A stretch of 64,000 nt of DNA from RGIG3178 sp963674495 (lineage in GTDB: Bacteria; Bacillota; Clostridia; Christensenellales; QAND01). Below are positions 41,733-50,266 of this stretch, one piece after another; position 1 is the first letter of the stretch, and every line of letters starts with the position of its first letter. Where the stretch lies: NCBI GenBank assembly GCA_963674495.2, contig CAXXLG010000002.1, positions 1,217,723 to 1,281,722 of the forward strand, given 5' to 3'. The translations under genes and the position numbers were made by a program. Under the pieces are notes generated by a model. It searched no databases. It saw only the letters and a program-made list of their open reading frames with translations, and had not been told where the DNA came from.

Positions 41733-42533
41733 TTACCAGCCTCGTTCATGATACATGCCTAGACCATTATTATAATAGTTCAGCGCTGTGTTTTTGATCC
41801 AGGTATCGTTAGTATAATGAGCGGAAGGTTGATTTTTGATCGCCTGGTACGCATGATCATTGAAGTCTTCTTTGGCTTGCTTTACAACACCACCTGTATT
41901 ATAGAACGAACCCCAGTAGTGCTTAAACGTTAAGCGTTTCTCGCACAAAACTACGCCGACCCATATACCCGTAGCTGAGTTTTTTACAGAACCAATTCGA
42001 TCATAATACCAGTAGGATACCATAGTTTTTGCTTTGACAGGCATGAGCCTATTTATGCTTGAGCCCAATACGGCAACAGCAGCATCAATGCAAGCGGCCG
42101 CATACAAATTTAGATGCAGAAGCCCCGTCATCACGGACATCACTATGGATTGTGCTGCAGCATAAGTAGCGGCACTCTTTTGACTGTCAGCGGTATATAG
42201 GCCGCTTGTAGACCGCCTGGTACTAGCGCTAACTCTAGCTTGCGTAGCAAACGCCTTGGTGCCGGACGCAAGGCGAGAAGCTTGATCAAGTTTATACGCC
42301 TCCAACAATTCCTGCAAGAGCGGATTTACATAATTATCCTCAGGCAGCAGATAGTCGGTGTCGTCGACTATGCGATGAAGCTCATAAGACCCATCAGCCG
42401 ATTTTTGGACAATTTCTCCCATCCCCGGCTCTTCGATCGCTTCGCCAATGGCATCAGCGGCTAACGCAGGGTATGCGGATAAAAATATAGCCACTGCCAG
42501 AATAGTTGCCAACATGCGTTGAAGCCTTTTCAT
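41733..42533 (-). CDS. Secreted protein, unknown function
   Basis: 266 residues. MKRLQRMLATILAVAIFLSAYPALAAD is a clear Sec signal peptide with AxA cleavage. The mature part has an Ala-rich helical region (SAATYAAAQSIVMSVMTGLL) and an aromatic-rich C-terminus (FKHYWGSFYNTGG, NYYNNGLGMYHERGW). I do not recognise the family. It might be an exported effector or host/competitor-facing protein, but nothing shows this. Confidence 0.78.
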   Translation of the reverse strand: MKRLQRMLATILAVAIFLSAYPALAADAIGEAIEEPGMGEIVQKSADGSYELHRIVDDTDYLLPEDNYVNPLLQELLEAYKLDQASRLASGTKAFATQARVSASTRRSTSGLYTADSQKSAATYAAAQSIVMSVMTGLLHLNLYAAACIDAAVAVLGSSINRLMPVKAKTMVSYWYYDRIGSVKNSATGIWVGVVLCEKRLTFKHYWGSFYNTGGVVKQAKEDFNDHAYQAIKNQPSAHYTNDTWIKNTALNYYNNGLGMYHERGW

Positions 42534-42855
42534 AAAAAAAACTCCTGAAAATGTAATAGCCTCTTTGATTCTAAAATGCTAAACATATAAGTCCTTGCAT
42601 GATCACCATCGATTCGCGCCACTAGAGCAATAAACAGATGATTATACAGGGACTTTTCTATATACACGCAAATACGCCACCTCTTTTCATATAATATTTA
42701 AATATAAATTATACTACTATATAGTATTATAAAATAATACTTATGTCAATGATATACATATAATATAATACAAATAAAATATTACTATATAAACGTAAAA
42801 TAGTAAGATTATATAATTATAACCCGCCTATACGAAGCGTTGAATGAAACAATCA
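42534..42855. other. Very AT-rich gene-free stretch
   Basis: About 320 bp upstream of the secreted protein gene. From 42,680 it is almost only A and T with many TATA-like words, so several weak promoters could be drawn. No gene is seen. Confidence 0.5.
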
Positions 42856-42960
42856 TCCCAAACCCACCCATAAAGACAAAGTGGTTCTTCTTTGGGACAT
42901 TATGCTCCACCAGCGATAAAGCCGCGATTTCTAAATGGGAATTGCGGCTTTTATTTATTT
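42856..42960 (+). repeat. Structured dispersed repeat, copy D
   Basis: Same core, but the hairpin reads AAGCCGCGATTTC / GAATTGCGGCTT. Compared with the other copies an A has become G on one side and the partner T has become C on the other, so pairing is kept. The right flank has ATCGTCCCCGCG. It lies between the secreted protein and the GGDEF/HD-GYP gene. Confidence 0.92.
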
Positions 42961-43335
42961 TATGATAAAATATAAAAGTCTGAAGAAATTAATTTATTTC
43001 AGAGAAATGGTACAAGAGGATCGTCCCCGCGTTTCCCCTATCGAGAATGGCAGCTGAAAATATACAAATATTGATACATATGATATAATATTTATAAAAT
43101 ACGTGTGTTAACAAATGCAAAACGAATAATAGGCATAACCTGTTTTGCTTAAGGGGTTACAGCTTTTTTGCTGTATACGCAACTTTTTGACTCAAACAAA
43201 ATATATAAAAACATATATCACGCAGGGAAAAGAAAAGATGGCGTTTGCAATGAACGTTGCAAACAACAGTCAATATCCAAGCAGAGCATTAAGCCCATGT
43301 GCTCCTTGGGAAAAGCGTTAGGCAGGTTGAACCCC

Positions 43336-45183
43336 ATGAAAGATTATGATACTCATGAAATCTCAGATAATGAGCGCGCTAAGCAAGCATTGGTTGTTTC
43401 CGAAGTCCGATATCGACGCCTTTTTGAAAGCGCTAAAGATGGGATACTTATTCTGGATGCAGAAACCGGAATGATTATGGATGTGAATCCATTTTTAATA
43501 GAGTTATTGGGCTATTCAAAAGAACAATTCATTAAAAAAGCCATTTGGGAAATAGGTGCTTTCAAAGATGTTGTGGAAAATCAAGATAAATTTATGGAAT
43601 TGCAACAAAATGAATACATTCGTTATGAAAACATGCCGCTTCAAACGTTTGATGGCAAACGGATTGAGGTTGAATTTGTTAGCAACGTGTATTTAGCGGG
43701 TCAACAAAAGGTAATACAATGCAATATTAGGGACATTACCGACCGTAAAATATTAGAAATATCTCTCGCGAAACAAAAGCAATTTTTAGAAACCTCAATG
43801 ACGTCCGTATCAGATGGTATTATTTCTTGTGATAAACAGGGTAATGTGGTGTTTATGAATAGGGTTGCAGAATTTTTAACCGGTTGGACGCAAGAAGCAG
43901 CAACAGGGAAATCGATCAAAGAAGTATTTCAAGTTGTAAGTGGGCTGACACGGGAAAGAGTCATAATTGAAACAAAAAATATAATAAAAAATAATCTAAT
44001 AGTAAATGAATCTCATATAGGCATATTAATATCAAAAAATAGTATTGAGCGTTTTATCGAGTATTCCATAGCGCCCATCATTGAAGAAAACGAAGAATAT
44101 AACGGTATGATATTGGTATTTGGAGATTATTCCGAAAAAAAGCTTAACCAGGAAGAAATTGAGTACCTAGGTTATCATGATCAGCTTACAGGGTTATATA
44201 ACCGCAGATTTTACGAAGAAGAGTTAAAAAGATTGGATACAGAAAGAAATCTTCCAATTACTATTGCTATGGGTGATGTAAATGGATTGAAATTAATCAA
44301 TGATTCTTTTGGGCATACCGTGGGTGATGATCTTCTGAGGAAAGTATCAAAGGTGATGGAACTGGCATGCAGGTCTGACGATATTATTGCCAGACTTGGC
44401 GGCGATGAATTTGTTATCCTTTTACCCAAAACAGATGCTGCGGACGCAGAGCAAATTATAAAACGCATCAAACAAATGTCGGAAAAAGAAAAGGTGGGTT
44501 CACTCGATATTTCGATTTCTTTTGGCTTTGAAACAAAACATCAAAAAGAAGAAGACATACAAGACGTGTTTAAAAAAACTGAAGACCGCATGTACCGGAA
44601 CAAGCTTAGTGAAAGTTCAAGTATGCGGAGCAGAACGATAGATCTTGCCATGAACTCGCTATTCGAAAAGAATAAAAGAGAGATGAAGCATTCGAAAAGG
44701 GTCAGCGAAATCTGTCAAAGCATAGCAAGAACGATGGGATTGGAACCGGAGGCTATCAGCAATCTTAAAACCGCAGGGCTTATGCATGATATTGGGAAAA
44801 TAGGGATTGATGAACAAATACTTAACAAGAACGAAAAATTAAACGAAACAGAATGGGAGGAAATCAAGCGCCATCCTGAAATTGGGTATCGTATCCTTAG
44901 TTCGGTAAACGAATTTTCTGAAATAGCTGATTCTGTTCTTGCGCATCATGAAAGATGGGATGGGAAGGGATATCCGAGAGGGCTTAAAGGTGAAGAAATT
45001 TCATTACAAGCAAGGATAATAGCCTTTGCCGACGCATACGATGCGATGACCAGTGCCAGGACTTATTCTGAGGCTTTAAGCGATGAAGAAGCGATAAATG
45101 AAATTAAAAGATGTTCAGGCACCCAGTTTGATCCCGATATTGCACAGGCATTTGTTGTAAAAGTGTTGGGGATAGAATGGTAA
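43336..45183 (+). CDS. PAS-PAS-GGDEF-HD-GYP cyclic-di-GMP signalling protein
   Basis: 615 residues from ATG 43336 (GGCAGG upstream); the frame is open to a TTG at 43168, so the start is uncertain. PAS 1 is RRLFESAKDGILILDAETG and PAS 2 is FLETSMTSVSDGIISCDKQG. The GGDEF domain is intact (YHDQLTGLYNRR, ARLGGDEFVILL), so c-di-GMP synthesis is possible. The HD-GYP domain is also intact (HDIGKIGI, HHERWDGKGYP), so hydrolysis is possible. Both activities in one cytosolic protein suggest a sensor-controlled switch. No membrane segment is seen. Confidence 0.93.
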   Translation: MKDYDTHEISDNERAKQALVVSEVRYRRLFESAKDGILILDAETGMIMDVNPFLIELLGYSKEQFIKKAIWEIGAFKDVVENQDKFMELQQNEYIRYENMPLQTFDGKRIEVEFVSNVYLAGQQKVIQCNIRDITDRKILEISLAKQKQFLETSMTSVSDGIISCDKQGNVVFMNRVAEFLTGWTQEAATGKSIKEVFQVVSGLTRERVIIETKNIIKNNLIVNESHIGILISKNSIERFIEYSIAPIIEENEEYNGMILVFGDYSEKKLNQEEIEYLGYHDQLTGLYNRRFYEEELKRLDTERNLPITIAMGDVNGLKLINDSFGHTVGDDLLRKVSKVMELACRSDDIIARLGGDEFVILLPKTDAADAEQIIKRIKQMSEKEKVGSLDISISFGFETKHQKEEDIQDVFKKTEDRMYRNKLSESSSMRSRTIDLAMNSLFEKNKREMKHSKRVSEICQSIARTMGLEPEAISNLKTAGLMHDIGKIGIDEQILNKNEKLNETEWEEIKRHPEIGYRILSSVNEFSEIADSVLAHHERWDGKGYPRGLKGEEISLQARIIAFADAYDAMTSARTYSEALSDEEAINEIKRCSGTQFDPDIAQAFVVKVLGIEW

Positions 45184-45346
45184 GCACGATTAACCTATAA
45201 GAATAAAAACATAGAAACAAATAGAGGCATGGAAGCACAGAGGAATCACAGGGAAAGTTCTCTTGTCTCGTATGGATATTAGAACACGCAAGGGAACGGT
45301 TGATTTGCTTGCATCTAATACAATATTAGTTATAGCATGATGTGAA

Positions 45347-45450
45347 TCCCAAACCCGCCCACAAAGACAAAGTGGTTCTTCTTTGGGATATTATGCTCCA
45401 CCAGGGCCAAGCCATGATTTCTATATTGAAGTTGTGGCTTGTTTTCTTTT
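45347..45450 (+). repeat. Structured dispersed repeat, copy E
   Basis: Core as in the others with hairpin AAGCCATGATT / AGTTGTGGCTT, weaker and using a T-G pair. Flanks are AAGGGAACGGTTGATTTGC at about 45,292 and AGAACCGTCCCTGTG at about 45,508. It follows the GGDEF/HD-GYP gene. Confidence 0.88.
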
Positions 45451-45547
45451 TGTGATAAAATGCTTTTAAAGAACATTACTGTATAAAGCCTAGATAAAAT
45501 GGTCCAGCAGAACCGTCCCTGTGTACCTTCCACTGTTGATTTCAAGG

Positions 45548-45724
45548 ATGGCGGCGTCTGCCATTCCGTTTATCGGCCCGGTAATGGTTATTGTGGCGAT
45601 GATGACGACGGCGCTGAGTGCGGTTGTTCTGCGATTGTCCAAGGTATTGTGTGAGGTTTACAACATCTGCATCGTATTTCCGCGAAGCAGGATAAGCGAG
45701 AGCGATTGGGGAGAAATCGACTAG
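45548..45724 (+). CDS. Small hydrophobic ORF, possibly a gene fragment
   Basis: A 58-codon frame with GC-type codon use like the backbone. The start (AASAIPFIGPVMVIVAMMTTAL) is a membrane-like segment and the tail is basic and polar. No ribosome site is convincing. It begins just after the right flank of repeat E, so it may be the 3' end of a gene cut by that unit's arrival. Confidence 0.3.
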   Translation: MAASAIPFIGPVMVIVAMMTTALSAVVLRLSKVLCEVYNICIVFPRSRISESDWGEID

Positions 45725-45827
45725 GTAGAGCGAGCGCAGGAAAATAAAGCAAAATCGAATTAAAATGATATTTGCGTTGGCTTTTACGCCAGCGGTAAAT
45801 AGAATAAAAGAGGAGGAATGGACGGTC

Positions 45828-46061
45828 ATGTTGGAGTTTTTCAAAAAGGGCGGCGTATTCCTGTTTGACGAAGAGGATGCGGCGAGCGAGAGAACGTACT
45901 ATCGATTGGAAGACCTTATGGGGGAAGAGGAAGGCGCGGACATTACGGAAGCGTATGTCGACGAGGATGGGGAAATCTGTATTTACTATGACGGTTCCGT
46001 ATTGAGTGAAGAACAGGCCATCGCCAAGTACAATAGCGGTGAATATAAAAAGCAACTGTAA
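45828..46061 (+). CDS. Small acidic protein, unknown function
   Basis: 77 residues; ATG 45828 with GAGGAGGAA upstream. The protein is very acidic with short beta-like segments (GGVFLFDEEDAASERTYYRL, then YVDEDGEICIYYDGS). No membrane part and no known family. The strong ribosome site and terminator support a real gene. Confidence 0.7.
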   Translation: MLEFFKKGGVFLFDEEDAASERTYYRLEDLMGEEEGADITEAYVDEDGEICIYYDGSVLSEEQAIAKYNSGEYKKQL

Positions 46062-46074
46062 TACGCATAATTTT

Positions 46075-46117
46075 AAAAGGAAGGAAAACGCACCAGAAGG
46101 CGTTTTCCTTCCTTTTT
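46075..46117 (+). terminator. Strong terminator after the small acidic protein
   Basis: A stem of at least 16 bp, AAAAGGAAGGAAAACGC / GCGTTTTCCTTCCTTTTT, with an 8-nt loop. Confidence 0.92.
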
Positions 46118-46273
46118 GCCCATAAATAACGCCGGATCCATGTGTCTGTGTCCTTGGTCCTACGATGATCATTTTACGCCCCTCAGACCATGCCGAGCGC
46201 CCCACCATGAAGGGGAGCTTAAGTGCATAAAAGATCGGGGGATTTCTCAAAGAAAAAAATTTATAAAAAACTA

Positions 46274-46302
46274 TTGACATCACTACAACCATGTAGTATA
46301 TT
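46274..46302 (+). promoter_or_regulatory. Promoter of the blaI-blaR1-like pair
   Basis: A perfect TTGACA, 17-nt spacer and TATATT. The first BlaI-type operator lies in the spacer. Confidence 0.85.
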
Positions 46303-46324
46303 AAAGCTACTACAAAGATGTAGT
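46282..46324. promoter_or_regulatory. Two BlaI/MecI-type operators
   Basis: Two dyads, ACTACA-ACCA-TGTAGT (46282-46297) and ACTACA-AAGA-TGTAGT (46309-46324), 12 bp apart. Both match the TACA...TGTA core of BlaI/MecI/CopY operators. One overlaps the promoter and the other lies just downstream, as expected for autorepression by the next gene. Confidence 0.88.
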
Positions 46325-46367
46325 GATATTGCAGCAGACGTGCGGCAATGAACGGAGGGTGCACACG

Positions 46368-46763
46368 ATGACTAAATTTCAAAAATTATCGGAAACGGAA
46401 ATGGAAGTGATGCAGATTATTTGGGATTCCGGCCATCCCATGACATCCGGCAAACTGCTGGACATATTTGCCCGGCAAAAGGGTAAGAAATGGAAAGGGC
46501 AAACGATCGCAACCTTTCTGGCAAGGCTGGTTGAAAAGGGCGTCTTGTCTTCCACCAAACAGGGGCGGGCGAATCTATACGAGCCGTGCATGTCGCCGGA
46601 GGAATATCGGAGCCAGGAAGCAAAGAGCCTGTTGGAAACGCTATATGAAGGTTCGGTCAAGAACTTCCTGACAACGCTCTATGATGGCAATGAACTGACG
46701 AAAGATGAAATGATTGAATTAAGGCGCTGGTTTGCGCAAAAGGCAGGTGGGAAGAATGAGTAA
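46368..46763 (+). CDS. BlaI/MecI-family repressor
   Basis: 131 residues; ATG 46368 after GGAGGGT. The winged helix is KLSETEMEVMQIIWDSGHPMT through KGQTIATFLARLVEKGVL, and the C-terminal dimerisation helices carry the region normally cut during induction. Two matching operators stand in its promoter. It overlaps the next gene by 8 bp, so repressor and membrane protease are co-expressed. Confidence 0.95.
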   Translation: MTKFQKLSETEMEVMQIIWDSGHPMTSGKLLDIFARQKGKKWKGQTIATFLARLVEKGVLSSTKQGRANLYEPCMSPEEYRSQEAKSLLETLYEGSVKNFLTTLYDGNELTKDEMIELRRWFAQKAGGKNE

Positions 46764-48090
46764 TCTGTTTTCAAATCTTCTCGCAATGTCAATTGCGGGA
46801 AGCGTGGTTGTCGGGTTGATGCTATTGCTCCGGCCTATAACGGCGAAAACCTTTTCGGCCAGGTGGCAGTATGGAATTGGGAAAATGGGAATCGTATTAT
46901 TTCTGTTGCCTGTTTCACACTTTGTCAAAGCGCTTTCTTCGGTTCAGCCTGTCATGGGAAGTTATCCTGCCGAGCCGTCTGTCATACAGAAAGTTATACC
47001 GGCAAACGGCTTTGTGGATGCTATGAACACCTTTATGGAGAAGCAAATAACGGTTGGATTGATGCAGGCCCTTTTGCTTATTTGGTTTGTGGGCGCAATG
47101 GCTTTTGCAGGGTGGCATTGCTACTGTTACCGCAGATTCTTAAAACAGCTTCGGGCAGATAGCTCTCCCGTAATGGACGATGCTGCCACTGTCATGCTTC
47201 GCTCATGCAAAGCGGCACTGGGCATCCATTGTGATGTAAAGCTCATGCTGAACCGAAAAATTAAAAGTCCTATGCTTGCGGGGTTGCGCCACCCTATGAT
47301 ATTGCTGCCAACCTCAAACATGCAGGAAAATGACTTGAAACTGGTCTTGACCCATGAGTTATTGCACCTTAAGCGCAAGGATTTATGGGTGAAGATGCTT
47401 GCACTGGCTGTAGGAACGCTGTATTGGTTTAACCCCTTTGCCCATGTTCTGCGCAAGGATGTAAACATATGGGGAGAACTGTCCTGCGATGAGGCGTTGG
47501 CATCTAAAATGTCCCGTGAGGAAAGAAAACTCTATGGCGAAGCCATCTTGAACACGCTGGATAGCTATTCCGGCACAAACACGGCTTTTTGTTCTTCCTT
47601 ATGTGAGAGCAAGAAGCACATCGAAAGGAGATTAACCATGTTGTTAAATGTCAAAAAAATGAAAAAGCATATTGCGGTTATCGCGATTATCGCAGTTGTT
47701 TCAATCGCAAGTATCGGAACTGCCGTTGCTGCATTAGCTGCGGAATATAATCCGGTAGAACAAGGAATAGACGGCCAGGGAAGTTTGGTTGTTTATGATG
47801 ACAAAATCGACGACGGGGAACTTGGAAAGTCCGAAAATTCGGGAACAGAGGGCAAGGGAACCATTCCAAAAAATATTGATGAAAACAATGTTGCTGGGGA
47901 AGGTCAGGTTGTGTGCTTCGACACACAGGAAGAATTGAATGCCCACTTAAAATTACTCGAGGAACGCAGAGCAAAAGGCTTAGATCCCTATGAAGGATTT
48001 GAGGAAATGTATGCACACGTTGATTTCAATCTTCCGATTGCATATACGGTACGCTTCAATATCCCAGTTGAAGACACGGCAAGCAATTGA
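46756..48090 (+). CDS. BlaR1/MecR1-like M56 membrane metallopeptidase
   Basis: 444 residues from ATG 46756 (AGGTGGG upstream). Several membrane helices are at about 10-125. The cytoplasmic zinc protease has LTHELLHLKRKD (HExxH) and the downstream GELSCDEALA. A last helix (about 307-330) leads to an outside tail of about 120 acidic residues. It lacks the penicillin-binding sensor domain of classical BlaR1, so the inducing signal is unknown and there is no beta-lactamase gene nearby. It would cleave or trigger loss of the adjacent repressor. Confidence 0.92.
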   Translation: MSNLFSNLLAMSIAGSVVVGLMLLLRPITAKTFSARWQYGIGKMGIVLFLLPVSHFVKALSSVQPVMGSYPAEPSVIQKVIPANGFVDAMNTFMEKQITVGLMQALLLIWFVGAMAFAGWHCYCYRRFLKQLRADSSPVMDDAATVMLRSCKAALGIHCDVKLMLNRKIKSPMLAGLRHPMILLPTSNMQENDLKLVLTHELLHLKRKDLWVKMLALAVGTLYWFNPFAHVLRKDVNIWGELSCDEALASKMSREERKLYGEAILNTLDSYSGTNTAFCSSLCESKKHIERRLTMLLNVKKMKKHIAVIAIIAVVSIASIGTAVAALAAEYNPVEQGIDGQGSLVVYDDKIDDGELGKSENSGTEGKGTIPKNIDENNVAGEGQVVCFDTQEELNAHLKLLEERRAKGLDPYEGFEEMYAHVDFNLPIAYTVRFNIPVEDTASN

Positions 48091-48130
48091 TTATGCGATT
48101 AATGCCACATGTAGAAAAATAATCCAGTAG

Positions 48131-48170
48131 TAAACGGCGGTTTTGAAGTAAAATTCAAGGCCGTCGTTTT
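48131..48170 (+). terminator. Terminator after the M56 peptidase
   Basis: An imperfect 16-bp stem AAACGGCGGTTTTGAA / TTCAAGGCCGTCGTTT followed by TCATTTT. Confidence 0.75.
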
Positions 48171-48233
48171 CATTTTAGGAAATTCTCTGGTTGCTGCAAT
48201 AAGCTATAAAGGTAAAAGCTAAAATAACGAATA

Positions 48234-48274
48234 AGTGATGTAGTAAAAAAACGTGTCTACTAGAGTACATCACT
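48234..48274. promoter_or_regulatory. Nested inverted repeat before the DUF1801 gene
   Basis: Outer arms AGTGATGTA / TACATCACT enclose inner TAGTA / TACTA. The half-sites resemble those of the BlaI operators 2 kb upstream but with a longer spacer, so this could be a further binding site or an RNA hairpin. The rest of the 48,091-48,444 gap holds no gene. Confidence 0.35.
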
Positions 48275-48444
48275 AAGTTTTTCACCATATGTTGCAAATG
48301 CAACATTAATCAACTTAAATTCGTTATATAATAAACATATCATATGAAGAAGCGTTGCCTCTGAAATTAATATCAGATATCGCGAAATGGTGTTATACAA
48401 TTGGACAATAAATCTAAGTAGAGATTTAAGAAAGGATATATATT

Positions 48445-48819
48445 ATGACAACGCTGAAGGAGTATTTAGAAAAGCTACCGGATGATAATGCGGAGCGTAT
48501 GAATGAAATCTTTAATTGGATTATGAGCAAATACAGCAATCTGGAACCAAAGATTGCATGGAATCAACCAATGTTTACAGATCACGGAACCTTTATCATC
48601 GGATTCTCAGCGGCAAAAGAACACATGTCAGTTACACCAGAGGTTCAAGCAATGCCGCTTTTTGCTGATAAAATCAAAGCAGTAGGATATGAACAAACGA
48701 GGATGCTCTTCAGAATTAAGTGGAGTGAGCCAGTTAATTACGAACTCCTTTCTGAAATGATTGAATATAATATTGCTGATAAAGCGGAGTGCTCGACGTT
48801 TTGGAGAAAAACAGAGTAA
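48445..48819 (+). CDS. DUF1801 (YdhG-type) protein
   Basis: 124 residues; ATG after AAAGGATATA. The family pattern is seen: LEKLPDDNAERMNEIFNWI, then EPKIAWNQPMFTDHGTFI and SVTPEVQAMPLF. In some species a member is called an iron chaperone, but function is not settled. The end overlaps the next frame by about 30 bp. Confidence 0.88.
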   Translation: MTTLKEYLEKLPDDNAERMNEIFNWIMSKYSNLEPKIAWNQPMFTDHGTFIIGFSAAKEHMSVTPEVQAMPLFADKIKAVGYEQTRMLFRIKWSEPVNYELLSEMIEYNIADKAECSTFWRKTE

Positions 48820-49283
48820 CTCGGCTGCATTATGTATTTGATATTATCAATGGGCAGATAATACCGTTTATATGGCAATATAAAGATGATTTCAGTGATC
48901 AAGTTATTGCTGATATTGCTGATAATTTTAATATTGACACAGATACGCAGAGTTTTGAGAAAACTATTGAAGCCATCACAGATGGCCGGCTTCACCAAAC
49001 CAGCTTTCGCCCCACGATCAATGCGCTTGAGACATCCATTACACATTTTGCGAACATATTATATACGATTGACCCAAATGTTGAAGACGGATTTTATTGT
49101 CAGGACATTAAAATTCAAAACAACTCTAAAGTGCCTGTTAAAATAAGCTTAGAAGCTTTAAGAGCGAATTCTAACGGTGACTTGGTATTGCCTGACACTA
49201 TGGTCTGGAACAGCTTAAACAGGCAAGAAACAAAGACTTATATTGCGCTTGGTTACAATATGTTGATGCTACGCAAAGGCTGA
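48789..49283 (+). CDS. Unknown protein, overlapping the DUF1801 gene
   Basis: 164 residues from a GTG at 48789, inside the end of the DUF1801 gene. No family is recognised. The sequence is plain and globular (FIWQYKDDFSDQVIADIADN, then LETSITHFANILYTID). The true start may be a little further in. AT-rich codon use is like the DUF1801 gene, so the two may have arrived together. Confidence 0.6.
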   Translation: MLDVLEKNRVTRLHYVFDIINGQIIPFIWQYKDDFSDQVIADIADNFNIDTDTQSFEKTIEAITDGRLHQTSFRPTINALETSITHFANILYTIDPNVEDGFYCQDIKIQNNSKVPVKISLEALRANSNGDLVLPDTMVWNSLNRQETKTYIALGYNMLMLRKG

Positions 49284-49724
49284 TATCTGTTTCTAAATGA
49301 CTGATCCTCGCGCCAATGCGGGTTCGAATGCTTTGATTTTCAACATAAAAAGAGGCATCCCCTTTGGGCACACCTCATTTTCTATGGCGGAGCAAGGGTA
49401 TTAGAACACTAACTCCGATAACGTCTTAAATAGCAGATTTTAGCTTCTAATCAGCGAAAACGCTGAGAATTGTAAAAAGAAGCACAGCACCAGCGTATTT
49501 CCCTTGTTTGGGTCACTGTGTTTTAAGGTGATCTCTCTGAAACATTGATAACGAAAGCGCAGATGGGCTGTATGGGACGCATGCCAAGTCCTGCCCGGTA
49601 TTTCGGTTAACATTTCATGATTAAGGGCAACAGCCGATAACCTATGATCCACCCACTCTTTGCAAATGTATAAAAATCGGAGACTTTGGCAGGAAGGCCT
49701 GTTCTTTAAAAATTAAAAATGGGG
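49284..49724. other. Gene-free stretch, possible mobile-element boundary
   Basis: About 440 bp. Near 49,320 there is GGGTTCGAATG, which looks like a tRNA T-loop but cannot be folded into a T-arm. Around 49,440-49,650 a minus-strand frame of 70 codons has no ribosome site and no family I know. Otherwise empty. Confidence 0.4.
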
Positions 49725-49752
49725 TTGACAGATGAAAGAGAATGAGTATAAT
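49725..49752 (+). promoter_or_regulatory. Promoter of the PerR-like gene
   Basis: A perfect TTGACA, 16-nt spacer and perfect TATAAT. Just downstream, AGAATAATAATAAAAATAGA is rich in the AATAAT words of PerR/Fur boxes, consistent with autoregulation. Confidence 0.85.
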
Positions 49753-49801
49753 AGAAGTAGAATAATAATAAAAATAGAATTAATACAATGGGAGGCGATG
49801 C

Positions 49802-50224
49802 ATGATGCCCTCAAACCAAGCGATGGGGCAGGTGTTACAGGACAAGGACATACGGCCTTCGATGCAAAGAGTGCTGATCTTGGAACATTTGTTGATGAAC
49901 CGGATGCACCCGACAGCCGAGGAAATCTATATGGGCCTGCACGAAAGGGATCGTTCAATATCCAAGGCCACGGTGTACAACACGCTGGCGTTGTTTGAAG
50001 ACAGGGGACTGGTGCGCGTGTTGACCATGGGGGATGACGAGCGGCGTTACGACATCGGGACAAACGATCACGGACATTTCATCTGCGACAACTGCGGACA
50101 GATACAAGATTTTTGTATTGATATGGACAGCTGCATAACGGATTTGCCACAGGGCAATAAAATTCGCCAGCGAGACGTATACTACCGGGGACTTTGTCAG
50201 ACATGTCGCCTACAAGAGGCGTAA
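49802..50224 (+). CDS. perR: Fur-family regulator, PerR-like
   Basis: 140 residues; ATG 49802 after GGGAGGCG. The N-terminal winged helix is MHPTAEEIYMGLHERDRSISKATVYNTLALFEDRGLV. The structural zinc site is CDNCG and CQTC, and regulatory metal ligands are probable at HGHFIC and nearby Asp/His. It is followed 42 bp later by rubrerythrin, the usual PerR target in anaerobes, so a peroxide-sensing role is the best reading; Fur or Zur cannot be excluded by eye. Confidence 0.9.
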   Translation: MMPSNQAMGQVLQDKDIRPSMQRVLILEHLLMNRMHPTAEEIYMGLHERDRSISKATVYNTLALFEDRGLVRVLTMGDDERRYDIGTNDHGHFICDNCGQIQDFCIDMDSCITDLPQGNKIRQRDVYYRGLCQTCRLQEA

Positions 50225-50266
50225 CGCCACTTGTGAATTATAAAAATATACGAGGAGGAAATTTTA

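Noticed and set aside
35762..45450. The five structured repeats as plain terminators
   Set aside because: The 3' hairpin could terminate, but the conserved 5' half, the interleaved pairing and the matching outer flanks are far more than a terminator needs.
45588..46382. A 264-codon minus-strand frame across the small acidic gene and the BlaI promoter
   Set aside because: It lies antisense to a terminator, an operator pair and a gene with a strong ribosome site. Composition is not protein-like.
49310..49345. Duplicate tRNA 3' end (right attachment site) at GGGTTCGAATG
   Set aside because: Only the T-loop word is present. The T-stem does not pair and it does not match the tRNA-Val at 27,171.
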